NCBI GenBank assembly: GCA_903879875.1
Contig: CAIRNC010000315.1
Location: 1-10,579 of the forward strand
DNA: 10,579 bases
DNA from: an uncultured Bacteroidota bacterium
Lineage (GTDB): Bacteria; Bacteroidota; Bacteroidia; Flavobacteriales; Flavobacteriaceae
Direction of reading: 5' to 3'
The translations under genes were made by a program, and so were the position numbers. Shown piece by piece: positions 5,021-10,579 of the stretch (position 1 is its first letter; every line of letters begins with the position of its first letter). The notes beneath the pieces were generated by a model. That model was not told where the DNA came from. It searched no databases and saw nothing but the letters and a program-made list of their open reading frames with translations.

Positions 5021-6508
5021 CTATTCTTGTTTTAAAACATTTGCAATTTTTCGATCATTCGAAAGTCTTGGAATTTTGTTTTGCCCCCCCAATTTCCCTA
5101 TTGATTTCATATAGTCTTGAAATCCGTTTTTAGTCACTTTAGTAATTACAAGCGTTTTCAACACATTCCCTTCAATTAAATCATTATAATAACTGTTCTG
5201 CTTGCGCATGAAATTATCTATCTGTAAAGCAAAATCATCTATGTTATCAGGTAAATTTTCGAATTCGATTAACCATTCATGAAACGGCAATCCATTTTCT
5301 GGAACAATTTGCGGCGCTACCGTAAATTCATTCACACGAACATTGGTGCCCTTCATCGCTTCTTGTAAGGCACACTCTACTTCTTTACCAATAACATGTT
5401 CTCCAAATGCTGAAATATAATGTTTGATGCGTCCCGAAACAATTACTCGATACGGTTTTAGACTAGTGAATTGAACAGTATCTCCAATATTATAACCCCA
5501 AAGACCAGCATTTGTTGAAATGATTAAAACGTAATTGACCTGTAATGCTACTTCGCCAATGGTGTATCTTTTTGGGGATTCTGAAAAGAATTCATCCGAT
5601 TTAATAAATTCATAAAAAATACCTGAATTCAATAACAGTAACATTCCTTTTTCTTTTTGAGAATCTTGGTAGGCAAAAAAACCTTCGGATGCTGGGAAAA
5701 GTTCAATAGCATCGACTTTTCGACCTATTAAATTTTCAAATTTGGCACGATAAGGTTCGTAATTGACGCCTCCATAAATAAACAAATTGAAGTTTTTGAA
5801 AAGTTCCCCTATCGGTTTTCCTCCTTTTTGGTACAATTTTTCAAAATACATTTGAACCCATGACGGAATGCCTGAAATCACCGTCATATCTTGTTCAAAG
5901 GTTTCTTCAACAATAGCGTTTACTTTGGTTTCCCAGTCTTCTATACAATTTGTTTCCCAACTTGGGAGTCTGTTTTTTTGCAAATATTTAGGCACAAAAT
6001 GAGCTACAATTCCCGACAGACGTCCTAAATTGATTCCGTTTTTTTCTTCTAAAATAGGACTACCTTGTAAGAAAATCATTTTACCAGAAACAAAATCAGC
6101 TCGACCCGTTTCGTGAATGTAATGTAAAATAGCGTTGCGAGCCGCTTCGATATGAAAAGGCATGGATTCTTTGGTAAGCGGTATGTACTTTGCGCCAGAA
6201 GTTGTTCCTGATGTTTTTGCAAAATAAATAGGCTTGCCTTTCCAAAGTATGTTTTCTTCGCCTTTTACAACCCTATCTATGTAGGATTTAAGTTGCTCAT
6301 AATCGCGAATGGGAACATTTTTAGCAAAATCTTCAAATGAGTTGATTTGTTCAAAATGATGGTCCTTGCCAAATCGGGTGTTTTTGGCTTGGACAATTAA
6401 ATCTTGAAATACTTTTCGTTGGGTTTCCACTGGCGTTTTTACCCATTTTTGTGTGGATTTGTATACCCTTTTTGCGAAAATTTTCGCAAGAATTGATTTA
6501 AAATTCAT
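5021..6508 (-). CDS. GH3-family acyl-adenylate-forming enzyme
   Basis: A 495-residue member of the GH3 auxin-responsive promoter family, within the ANL superfamily of adenylating enzymes. Seen: the ATP phosphate-binding loop KTSGTTSGAKYIPLT (98-112), a beta-strand GGVNYEP (246-252), the adenine-site region LFPASEGFFAY (270-280), and the hinge and ATP-contacting GLWGYNIGDTVQFT (335-348, Asp343). SGRIKHYISAFGEHV (358-372) follows, and the C-terminal subdomain has GKLGGQNKIPRL (471-482), where Lys472 or Lys478 could be the mobile catalytic lysine. In plants GH3 proteins activate hormones such as jasmonate or auxin as AMP esters and join them to amino acids. Bacterial members are common in Bacteroidota, but their carboxylate and acceptor are unknown, so only an amide/ester-forming synthetase role is inferred. 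No signal peptide. The start lies 9 bases after the stop of the membrane protein upstream, so the two are almost surely one transcript. Confidence 0.9.
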   Translation of the reverse strand: MNFKSILAKIFAKRVYKSTQKWVKTPVETQRKVFQDLIVQAKNTRFGKDHHFEQINSFEDFAKNVPIRDYEQLKSYIDRVVKGEENILWKGKPIYFAKTSGTTSGAKYIPLTKESMPFHIEAARNAILHYIHETGRADFVSGKMIFLQGSPILEEKNGINLGRLSGIVAHFVPKYLQKNRLPSWETNCIEDWETKVNAIVEETFEQDMTVISGIPSWVQMYFEKLYQKGGKPIGELFKNFNLFIYGGVNYEPYRAKFENLIGRKVDAIELFPASEGFFAYQDSQKEKGMLLLLNSGIFYEFIKSDEFFSESPKRYTIGEVALQVNYVLIISTNAGLWGYNIGDTVQFTSLKPYRVIVSGRIKHYISAFGEHVIGKEVECALQEAMKGTNVRVNEFTVAPQIVPENGLPFHEWLIEFENLPDNIDDFALQIDNFMRKQNSYYNDLIEGNVLKTLVITKVTKNGFQDYMKSIGKLGGQNKIPRLSNDRKIANVLKQE

Positions 6509-6517
6509 TTGTAATTA

Positions 6518-7015
6518 TTAGCGTTTTGGCCTCTTCTTTTTAGCTTCTTCTTTGTCTCTTTTGTTGACTTCTTTTCGCAATTCCATTTCGGCTTCCGAAG
6601 CTGATAAATCAATTTTAGCATCGTCAATAATTGCCCCTAAAGTTATAGAGTCTTTGCTAAACTTTGCATAATCTAAATTATTAGTCAAAACTCTTTTTAT
6701 GGATTTAATATAGGCTTCGTTTTTCTTCAAAGCATTTGATAAGGAATCCGATTTAAGTGCCAATTCCGTAGCATCTCTTTTAAGCTTTGAAGAAGCATAC
6801 CCCGGAATGTATTCTCTCAATGGAGTAAAAGCAATAATATAAGTAGTTACAAAAACGATAATGATTGCTCCTAAACTACCCACAACAAAAACGTTCATCA
6901 AAGTTAATCGTAATGAAAAAACTTCTTCAAAAGTATCTTCATTAACAATAACCAATCGGTTTTTTGTAAATAATTTCTTCTTTAAAAGTTCTCTTTTTTG
7001 ATTTTTTTCGGGCAT
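6518..7015 (-). CDS. One-TM coiled-coil protein resembling an M23 peptidase N-terminus, peptidase domain absent
   Basis: A 165-residue protein counted from the Met at 7015. A Met at 7036 extends the frame by 7 residues but lies inside the -7 promoter element, so it is rejected. The basic cytoplasmic start (KRELLKKKLFTKNRL) and NEDTFEEVFSLRLT lead into one membrane segment around residues 40-62, then AFTPLREYIPGYAS, a coiled-coil stretch (71-110) with KSIKRVLTNNLDYA, and a Lys/Arg/Glu-rich tail ending KRPKR. From memory, the NEDTFEE, FTPxREYIPGY and repeated heptads match the N-terminal part of flavobacterial M23 (LytM/MepM-like) peptidoglycan peptidases, which normally go on to an H-x3-D and HxH zinc domain. 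None of that is present: the reading frame stops and GH3 begins 9 bases later. It may be a scaffold or regulator at the cell wall, or the relic of a peptidase. It is divergent from tatA. Confidence 0.75.
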   Translation of the reverse strand: MPEKNQKRELLKKKLFTKNRLVIVNEDTFEEVFSLRLTLMNVFVVGSLGAIIIVFVTTYIIAFTPLREYIPGYASSKLKRDATELALKSDSLSNALKKNEAYIKSIKRVLTNNLDYAKFSKDSITLGAIIDDAKIDLSASEAEMELRKEVNKRDKEEAKKKRPKR

Positions 7016-7033
7016 AGTAGCAAGTTTACAATA

Positions 7034-7063
7034 CAAATATAATGAAATAAAGTGGTTGCCAAA
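7034..7063 (-). promoter_or_regulatory. Promoter of the coiled-coil/GH3 unit
   Basis: On the minus strand TTTG (7063-7060), 18 bases, then TATATTTG (7041-7034) fit the Bacteroidota consensus exactly. Transcription would begin near 7025-7030, so translation must start at the Met at 7015, with a leader of only about 10-15 bases. Confidence 0.7.
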
Positions 7064-7182
7064 TTGGAATAAACCGCAAAAAGCAATAGTATTTACATTA
7101 GGTTAATTTAAAAACAAAGACATTAACGTTCTTTAACACTAAATATTTTGTAGATAAACAATTAGTTAATTAATTTTCTATT

Positions 7183-7190
7183 TATCTTTG
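7183..7190 (+). promoter_or_regulatory. -7 element of tatA
   Basis: TATCTTTG matches TAnnTTTG exactly, 24 bases before the tatA ATG. There is no perfect TTG at -33; TTA at 7162-7164 has an 18-base spacing. The intergenic region between the two divergent genes (7016-7214) holds no other gene. Confidence 0.55.
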
Positions 7191-7214
7191 TACTGTATTT
7201 AAGATGTAGAAATT

Positions 7215-7412
7215 ATGAATTTAATGACAATATTTATGGGAGGTCTAGGAGCAACAGAAATTATTTTAATTATTGCAGTTATATTGTTAATGTTTGGAGG
7301 TAAAAAAATTCCAGAATTAATGAAAGGTTTAGGAAGTGGTATCAAAGAATTTAAAAATGCCGCCAAAGATGATCAACCTGCTGATAAAAAATCAGACGAA
7401 ACAAAAGCGTAA
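7215..7412 (+). CDS. tatA: Twin-arginine translocase subunit TatA/TatE
   Basis: A 65-residue TatA, the pore-forming partner of TatC that exports folded proteins with twin-arginine signals across the inner membrane. Features: a short N-terminus, one membrane helix (residues about 13-27, with the family's polar Glu15 near its start), the hinge MFGGKKIPELMKGLG (26-40) with the hallmark FG, an amphipathic helix to residue 48 and a charged tail rich in Asp/Lys. Length is at the low end of the usual range. The glycine-rich start before the helix resembles flavobacterial TatA. tatC is not in this window, so the Tat system is split on the chromosome. A single gene, with its own -7 element and terminator. 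Confidence 0.93.
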   Translation: MNLMTIFMGGLGATEIILIIAVILLMFGGKKIPELMKGLGSGIKEFKNAAKDDQPADKKSDETKA

Positions 7413-7436
7413 TTTTTTATAAAATTACATACTAAA

Positions 7437-7481
7437 AATCCCAAATTTCAACAATTATCTATTGAAATTTGGGATTCTTAT
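7437..7481. terminator. Two-way terminator between tatA and the PAP2 gene
   Basis: A 15-bp perfect stem, 7437-7451 with 7462-7476 (arm AATCCCAAATTTCAA), and a 10-base loop lies between convergent genes. Plus-strand transcripts run into CTTATATTTTT. Minus-strand transcripts run from the stem into TTTTT (complement of 7434-7438). It can thus stop both directions. Confidence 0.88.
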
Positions 7482-7514
7482 ATTTTTCAAATTACGTTAA
7501 AGACTGTATTACCT

Positions 7515-8489
7515 TTAAAAAGTGAGACTCGCTCCAACTAAATTATAGCCATATCGCCTTGAAGCATCTAGGTTAAAATGGTATTTTTTTACTTCACCCA
7601 CATGTAATGAATTCTTTTTAATTTTACTGTTAGCAATGTTTTTTCCAATAATATAACCCATAACCATTGCAATGGGATAATCAGAAACCCAATGTACTTC
7701 ACTTTGAACCATCTGAAATCCCAAAAGGCCAATTAACCCAAATCCTACAGGTCTAATCCATTTTTTTTCAGGATAATTACCCATAATTACATATAAAGCA
7801 GAAGTGGCCGTCATCATGTGACCCGAAGGCATTGCGTCGTAATTTGGAGTATTAGCAGCATATCCTTTAAAACTAGGGAATGGGCTCCAATTTCCTCCAG
7901 GATTTCCATCCATTATAGCGGGTGCTGGACTTTGACGTCCTGTTATTCTTTTTATAGTTTGACTAAATACACCCGAAACAGCAAGACTTTCTACCAATCC
8001 TGAAGCCGTATTCAAGGAGCGATAGTCATGTTTAATCAAACCGTAAGTGGCAAAACCCATACTTAATAAGAGTGGCGTCGTACCATTTCCAATTAAATAA
8101 ATTCCAGAAGTAAGATTAGGAGGAATATTATTTAATGGGCCAAAATTTTTATATCTCGCAACTTCTTCCATGCCTAATTTTTCGCCGATTTCTCTTGATC
8201 TTTCTAACAAATATTGGTCGGCAGGTAACAAAGCAACTGTTGCGACTAATGAAGATCCAAGAGCTATAAGATTGCTATTTTCTCCCATTTTATGGACTGT
8301 GCCAACTACATCTTTAGGGATATTGGCAATCATTCCGAGAAATTTAGGTTTTTTATAGGTGTAAATTTCTCCATTTGAAAGTTGGTAAATTTGATATTTC
8401 ACACCATCATTTACACTATCTTTAACTTGTGCTTTTGTGTTTTGAAATAATAAAAACAGACAGCAGAAAACAGATATTTTTTTCAACAT
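7515..8489 (-). CDS. Secreted PAP2 superfamily phosphatase, divergent active site
   Basis: A 324-residue protein from the Met at 8489. Upstream Met codons up to 8576 are open but lie beyond the -7 element (8511-8518). This start gives a proper signal peptide, MLKKISVFCCLFLLFQNTKAQ. The PAP2 motifs are KRITGRQSP (180-188), MPSGH (220-224, catalytic His224) and HWVSD (266-270, His266 and Asp270). The canonical phosphate-binding Arg of motif 1 is Ser187, and the Arg six before His266 is Met260. Hydrophobic helices lie around 72-90, 130-150, 160-178 and 225-290. The family removes phosphate from phosphatidate, undecaprenyl pyrophosphate or related lipids on the periplasmic face. The C-terminus (YHFNLDASRRYGYNLVGASLTF region, 303-324) looks like a beta strand ending in Phe, unusual for the family, and hints at contact with the outer membrane. 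Lipid A, lipid or phosphoanhydride substrates all remain possible. Confidence 0.82.
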   Translation of the reverse strand: MLKKISVFCCLFLLFQNTKAQVKDSVNDGVKYQIYQLSNGEIYTYKKPKFLGMIANIPKDVVGTVHKMGENSNLIALGSSLVATVALLPADQYLLERSREIGEKLGMEEVARYKNFGPLNNIPPNLTSGIYLIGNGTTPLLLSMGFATYGLIKHDYRSLNTASGLVESLAVSGVFSQTIKRITGRQSPAPAIMDGNPGGNWSPFPSFKGYAANTPNYDAMPSGHMMTATSALYVIMGNYPEKKWIRPVGFGLIGLLGFQMVQSEVHWVSDYPIAMVMGYIIGKNIANSKIKKNSLHVGEVKKYHFNLDASRRYGYNLVGASLTF

Positions 8490-8510
8490 TTTTTTGTATT
8501 TTTCGAAGGG

Positions 8511-8518
8511 CAAAGCTA
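8511..8518 (-). promoter_or_regulatory. -7 element of the PAP2 gene
   Basis: Minus-strand TAGCTTTG (8518-8511) matches TAnnTTTG exactly, 21 bases before the Met at 8489. A matching -33 TTG at 17-23 bases is not seen. It helps decide the PAP2 start and lies in the short divergent gap to aat. Confidence 0.5.
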
Positions 8519-8610
8519 TACTTTTTTTTAAAATAATTATGCTATACCTACTTAAAAACAACAACAAAAGTGGCATAATAAAATTATAAAAACATGTATT
8601 TTAATAAATT

Positions 8611-9252
8611 ATGAATATCCTAGGCGCTAACATAATATTTCCTGAAATAGAAACCACCTCTAAAGAGGGTGTTATTGCCGTTGGAGGTGATTTATCTCCA
8701 GCTCGGTTATTGTTAGCATATAGGAGTGGGATTTTTCCATGGTTTAATGATGACGAACCTATAATTTGGTGGGCACCAAACCCAAGAATGGTGCTTTTTT
8801 TGGATGAATTAAAAGTTTCAAAAAGCATGAGAACCGTTTTAAATAGAAATCTTTTTGAGATTACTTTTAACACCAACTTTAAAGCCGTTATTTTAAATTG
8901 CAAGCAAATTGAAAGAGAAGGACAACCGGGCACTTGGATAACTACTGAAATGGCCGATGCTTATTGTAAGCTTCACGAATTAGGAATTGCTAAATCTGTA
9001 GAAGTTTGGCAAAATGGAGAGTTGGTTGGCGGTCTTTACGGAATTGACTTGGGACACATTTTTTGTGGTGAAAGTATGTTTTCAAAAGTTTCCAATGCGT
9101 CCAAAGTTGCTTTTATTACTTTAGTTAATCAACTTAAAAAAGAAAACTATGCCCTGTTAGATTGCCAAGTCTATAACGAACATTTAGCGAGTCTAGGATG
9201 TAGAGAAATTGACAGGTCTGATTTTATGCAAATTTTAAAGAATAAGATATGA
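8611..9252 (+). CDS. aat: Leucyl/phenylalanyl-tRNA--protein transferase
   Basis: A 213-residue Aat. It transfers Leu or Phe from its tRNA to proteins starting with Arg or Lys, marking them for ClpS/ClpAP degradation (bacterial N-degron pathway, cytoplasm). Motifs: GVIAVGGDLSPARL (20-33), AYRSGIFPWF (36-45), WWAPNPRMVL (53-62), GTWIT (107-111), GGLYGIDLG (140-148), FCGESMFSKV (151-160) with Glu154 in the place of the catalytic Glu of the E. coli enzyme, and LDCQVYNEHLASLG (183-196) with the Asp184-x-Gln186 motif. Length is close to usual. The ATG is chosen because it begins directly at the conserved N-terminal block. Upstream is AT-rich without a clear TAnnTTTG. The stop codon is inside the terminator stem. 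Confidence 0.95.
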   Translation: MNILGANIIFPEIETTSKEGVIAVGGDLSPARLLLAYRSGIFPWFNDDEPIIWWAPNPRMVLFLDELKVSKSMRTVLNRNLFEITFNTNFKAVILNCKQIEREGQPGTWITTEMADAYCKLHELGIAKSVEVWQNGELVGGLYGIDLGHIFCGESMFSKVSNASKVAFITLVNQLKKENYALLDCQVYNEHLASLGCREIDRSDFMQILKNKI

Positions 9253-9277
9253 TTTCTGAAATGAAATCATTTTTCTT
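9249..9277 (+). terminator. aat terminator overlapping the stop codon
   Basis: An 8-bp stem ATGATTTC (9249-9256) with GAAATCAT (9263-9270), 6-base loop and TTTTCTT to 9277. The first arm contains the TGA stop of aat (9250-9252), so the ribosome must leave before the hairpin can fold. Confidence 0.75.
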
Positions 9278-9280
9278 ACG

Positions 9281-9341
9281 GTACAAAAACAAACAAACAT
9301 TAAGTTTAAGCAGAATTTACTACTACATGACTTAATGTTTG
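9281..9341 (-). terminator. bioB terminator
   Basis: An inverted repeat, 9294-9304 and 9331-9341 (CAAACATTAAG with its exact complement, extendable by one pair), flanks a 26-base loop 20 bases after the bioB stop. On the minus strand it is followed by TTTGTTTTTGTAC, a T-rich tail. The large loop makes it somewhat weaker than a typical terminator. Confidence 0.65.
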
Positions 9342-9361
9342 ATTGCTAAATTAATAAGTAA

Positions 9362-10441
9362 CTATTTTTTAGAAGCTTCTAAATTACGCTCAATTGCATG
9401 TCCAGGTCTAGTCCATTTTGGCTTTTCACCTAATGATTCAAATTGAGAATCGCTGGCTTCAACAGTTTTAGGTTGTTTGAATTTGATAAATGGTTCTTGA
9501 GGTCGTAATCCTAAAAGTTTAAATAATTTTATATCATCATTTACACTAGGATTTGGAGTTGTTAGTAATTTATCGCCTGCAAAAATCGAATTTGCACCCG
9601 CAAAAAAGCAAATAGCTTGGCTTTCTTGACTCATGTCTTTTCTTCCAGCGGACAAGCGGACTTGAGTCTCAGGCATCACAATTCTTGTAGTAGCAATCAT
9701 TCGAATCATTTCCCAAATTTCAACAGGTTTTTCTTCTTCCAAAGGTGTTCCTTCAACAGCAACCAAAGCATTTATCGGTACGGATTCCGGTTGTGGGTTT
9801 AAAGTAGAAAGAGCCACAAGCATTCCCGCTCTATCTTCAACGCTTTCTCCCATACCAATGATTCCACCGCTGCAAACGGTTACACTGGTTTTTCTAACAT
9901 TTTCAATGGTTTGTAGTCGGTCTTCAAAACCACGAGTAGAAATGACTTCTTTGTAATATTCTTCTGAAGTGTCTAAATTGTGATTGTAGGCATACAAACC
10001 TGCTTCAGCCAAACGTTGCGCTTGATTTTCAGTCAGCATTCCTAGCGTACAACACACTTCCATGTCTAATTTATTGATAGTTCGTACCATTTCAAGCACT
10101 TGCTCAAATTCAGGACCATCTTTAACGTTTCTCCAAGCTGCACCCATACAAACCCGCGATGAACCATTTGCTTTTGCATTCAAAGCTTTTTCTTTTACTT
10201 GGTTCAACGACATCAAATTGTTAGTTTCAATGCCAGTATTATAACGAGCTGCTTGCGGACAATAGCCACAATCTTCAGAGCACCCACCTGTTTTTATAGA
10301 TAACAAAGTCGATACTTGAACCACATTAGGGTCATGATTGTACCTATGAATTGTAGCAGCTTCGTACAGCAAATCCATTAAAGGTTTTTTATATATGGCA
10401 ATAATTTCTTCTTTGGTCCAATTGTGTTTTGTAGGCTGCAT
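9362..10441 (-). CDS. bioB: Biotin synthase
   Basis: A 359-residue radical-SAM enzyme that inserts sulfur into dethiobiotin, the last step of biotin synthesis. The CxxxCxxC motif TGGCSEDCGYCPQ (Cys54, Cys58, Cys61) binds the [4Fe-4S] cluster and SAM. The auxiliary [2Fe-2S] cluster that donates sulfur has its expected ligands: Cys98 (VCMGAAWR), Cys130 (EVCCTLG), Cys190 (VCSGGIIGMGES) and Arg262 (RLSAGR). YNHNLDTSEEYY (152-163) is the dethiobiotin/SAM-contacting loop. Length is slightly above the E. coli enzyme, with a charged C-terminal tail that may be disordered. It is separated by 54 bases from the gene on its 5' side, with no terminator in between, and could be co-transcribed with it. A TAATTTG sequence upstream is one base short of a -7 element. 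I see no clear biotin operator. The neighbouring bio genes are not in this window. Confidence 0.97.
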   Translation of the reverse strand: MQPTKHNWTKEEIIAIYKKPLMDLLYEAATIHRYNHDPNVVQVSTLLSIKTGGCSEDCGYCPQAARYNTGIETNNLMSLNQVKEKALNAKANGSSRVCMGAAWRNVKDGPEFEQVLEMVRTINKLDMEVCCTLGMLTENQAQRLAEAGLYAYNHNLDTSEEYYKEVISTRGFEDRLQTIENVRKTSVTVCSGGIIGMGESVEDRAGMLVALSTLNPQPESVPINALVAVEGTPLEEEKPVEIWEMIRMIATTRIVMPETQVRLSAGRKDMSQESQAICFFAGANSIFAGDKLLTTPNPSVNDDIKLFKLLGLRPQEPFIKFKQPKTVEASDSQFESLGEKPKWTRPGHAIERNLEASKK

Positions 10442-10495
10442 ACCGTTTTATTTTGAATGGGTTAAAAGTAGCAAATTAGTCAAGAAGTAAAAAGT

Positions 10496-10579
10496 TTATT
10501 TGGCCAATTCTTGTCTCGAAGCAATTGCTTGTATGGCCCATTCTTTGTCTTTTTCTAGTTGAATTTTTAAGGCGTCAAG
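10496..10579 (-). CDS. C-terminal end of an unidentified gene (cut by window edge)
   Basis: The minus-strand frame from the right edge encodes 27 residues (starting LDALKIQLEK, ending SRQELAK) and a TAA stop at 10496-10498. The frame is open for the full visible length and its charged helical composition looks like real coding sequence. No family can be assigned from so little. It lies directly upstream of bioB in the same direction. Confidence 0.6.
   Translation of the reverse strand, partial: LDALKIQLEKDKEWAIQAIASRQELAK

Noticed and set aside
8601..8933. 110-residue minus-strand frame over aat
   Set aside because: aat has all family motifs in the other direction; this is its antisense shadow.
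10442..10495. Biotin repressor (BirA/BioR) operator before bioB
   Set aside because: No convincing inverted repeat of the known operator type; only a TAATTTG near-match to a -7 element.
1..10579. CRISPR array, insertion sequence, toxin-antitoxin or phage-defence genes
   Set aside because: No regularly spaced repeats, transposase or integrase motifs, or small toxin/antitoxin pairs were seen on either strand.

Overview
The window looks like ordinary chromosome from a member of the Bacteroidota, most likely the family Flavobacteriaceae and close to Flavobacterium. The base composition is AT-rich. Several promoters fit the Bacteroidota consensus (TTG, 17-23 bases, TAnnTTTG) and Shine-Dalgarno sites are almost absent. 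The gene content also fits: a Bacteroidota-type GH3 protein, small secreted proteins starting MKKL/MKNL, a short TatA and a type I asparaginase. No gene order, mobile-element gene or defence gene points to an accessory island, except possibly at the far left edge.

Layout. Positions 1-194 hold no gene, only what looks like the 3' part of a tRNA (T-arm plus acceptor strand, no matching 5' half) followed by a terminator. Next is a small retropepsin-like aspartic protease on the minus strand. It is divergent from a plus-strand run of tatD (metal-dependent hydrolase/DNase), an acyltransferase of the PlsC/PlsB type and ansA (L-asparaginase I), the last two overlapping by 11 bases. A tRNA-Ser(GGA) with its own terminator follows. 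Two small secreted proteins come next: a charged Spy/CpxP-like helical protein and an unrecognised conserved-type protein with a good promoter and a terminator.

From 5021 to 7015 the minus strand carries a two-gene unit: a one-TM coiled-coil protein that resembles the N-terminal part of flavobacterial M23 peptidoglycan peptidases but has no peptidase domain, and then a GH3-family acyl-adenylating enzyme 9 bases downstream. tatA (Sec-independent protein export) is divergent from this unit. tatA converges on a secreted PAP2-type phosphatase at a strong two-way terminator. The phosphatase is divergent from aat (leucyl/phenylalanyl-tRNA-protein transferase, N-degron pathway). aat converges on bioB (biotin synthase), and the C-terminus of an unidentified gene runs off the right edge on the minus strand.

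Most genes are housekeeping: tRNA, protein turnover, phospholipid synthesis, biotin, export and asparagine use. The points most worth a second look are the orphan tRNA 3' end at the left edge (possible integration scar), the M23-like protein without its enzyme domain next to a GH3 enzyme of unknown substrate, a PAP2 enzyme lacking both canonical phosphate-binding arginines, and an acyltransferase with an H-x5-D instead of H-x4-D spacing. I did not find a convincing new multi-gene system in this window.
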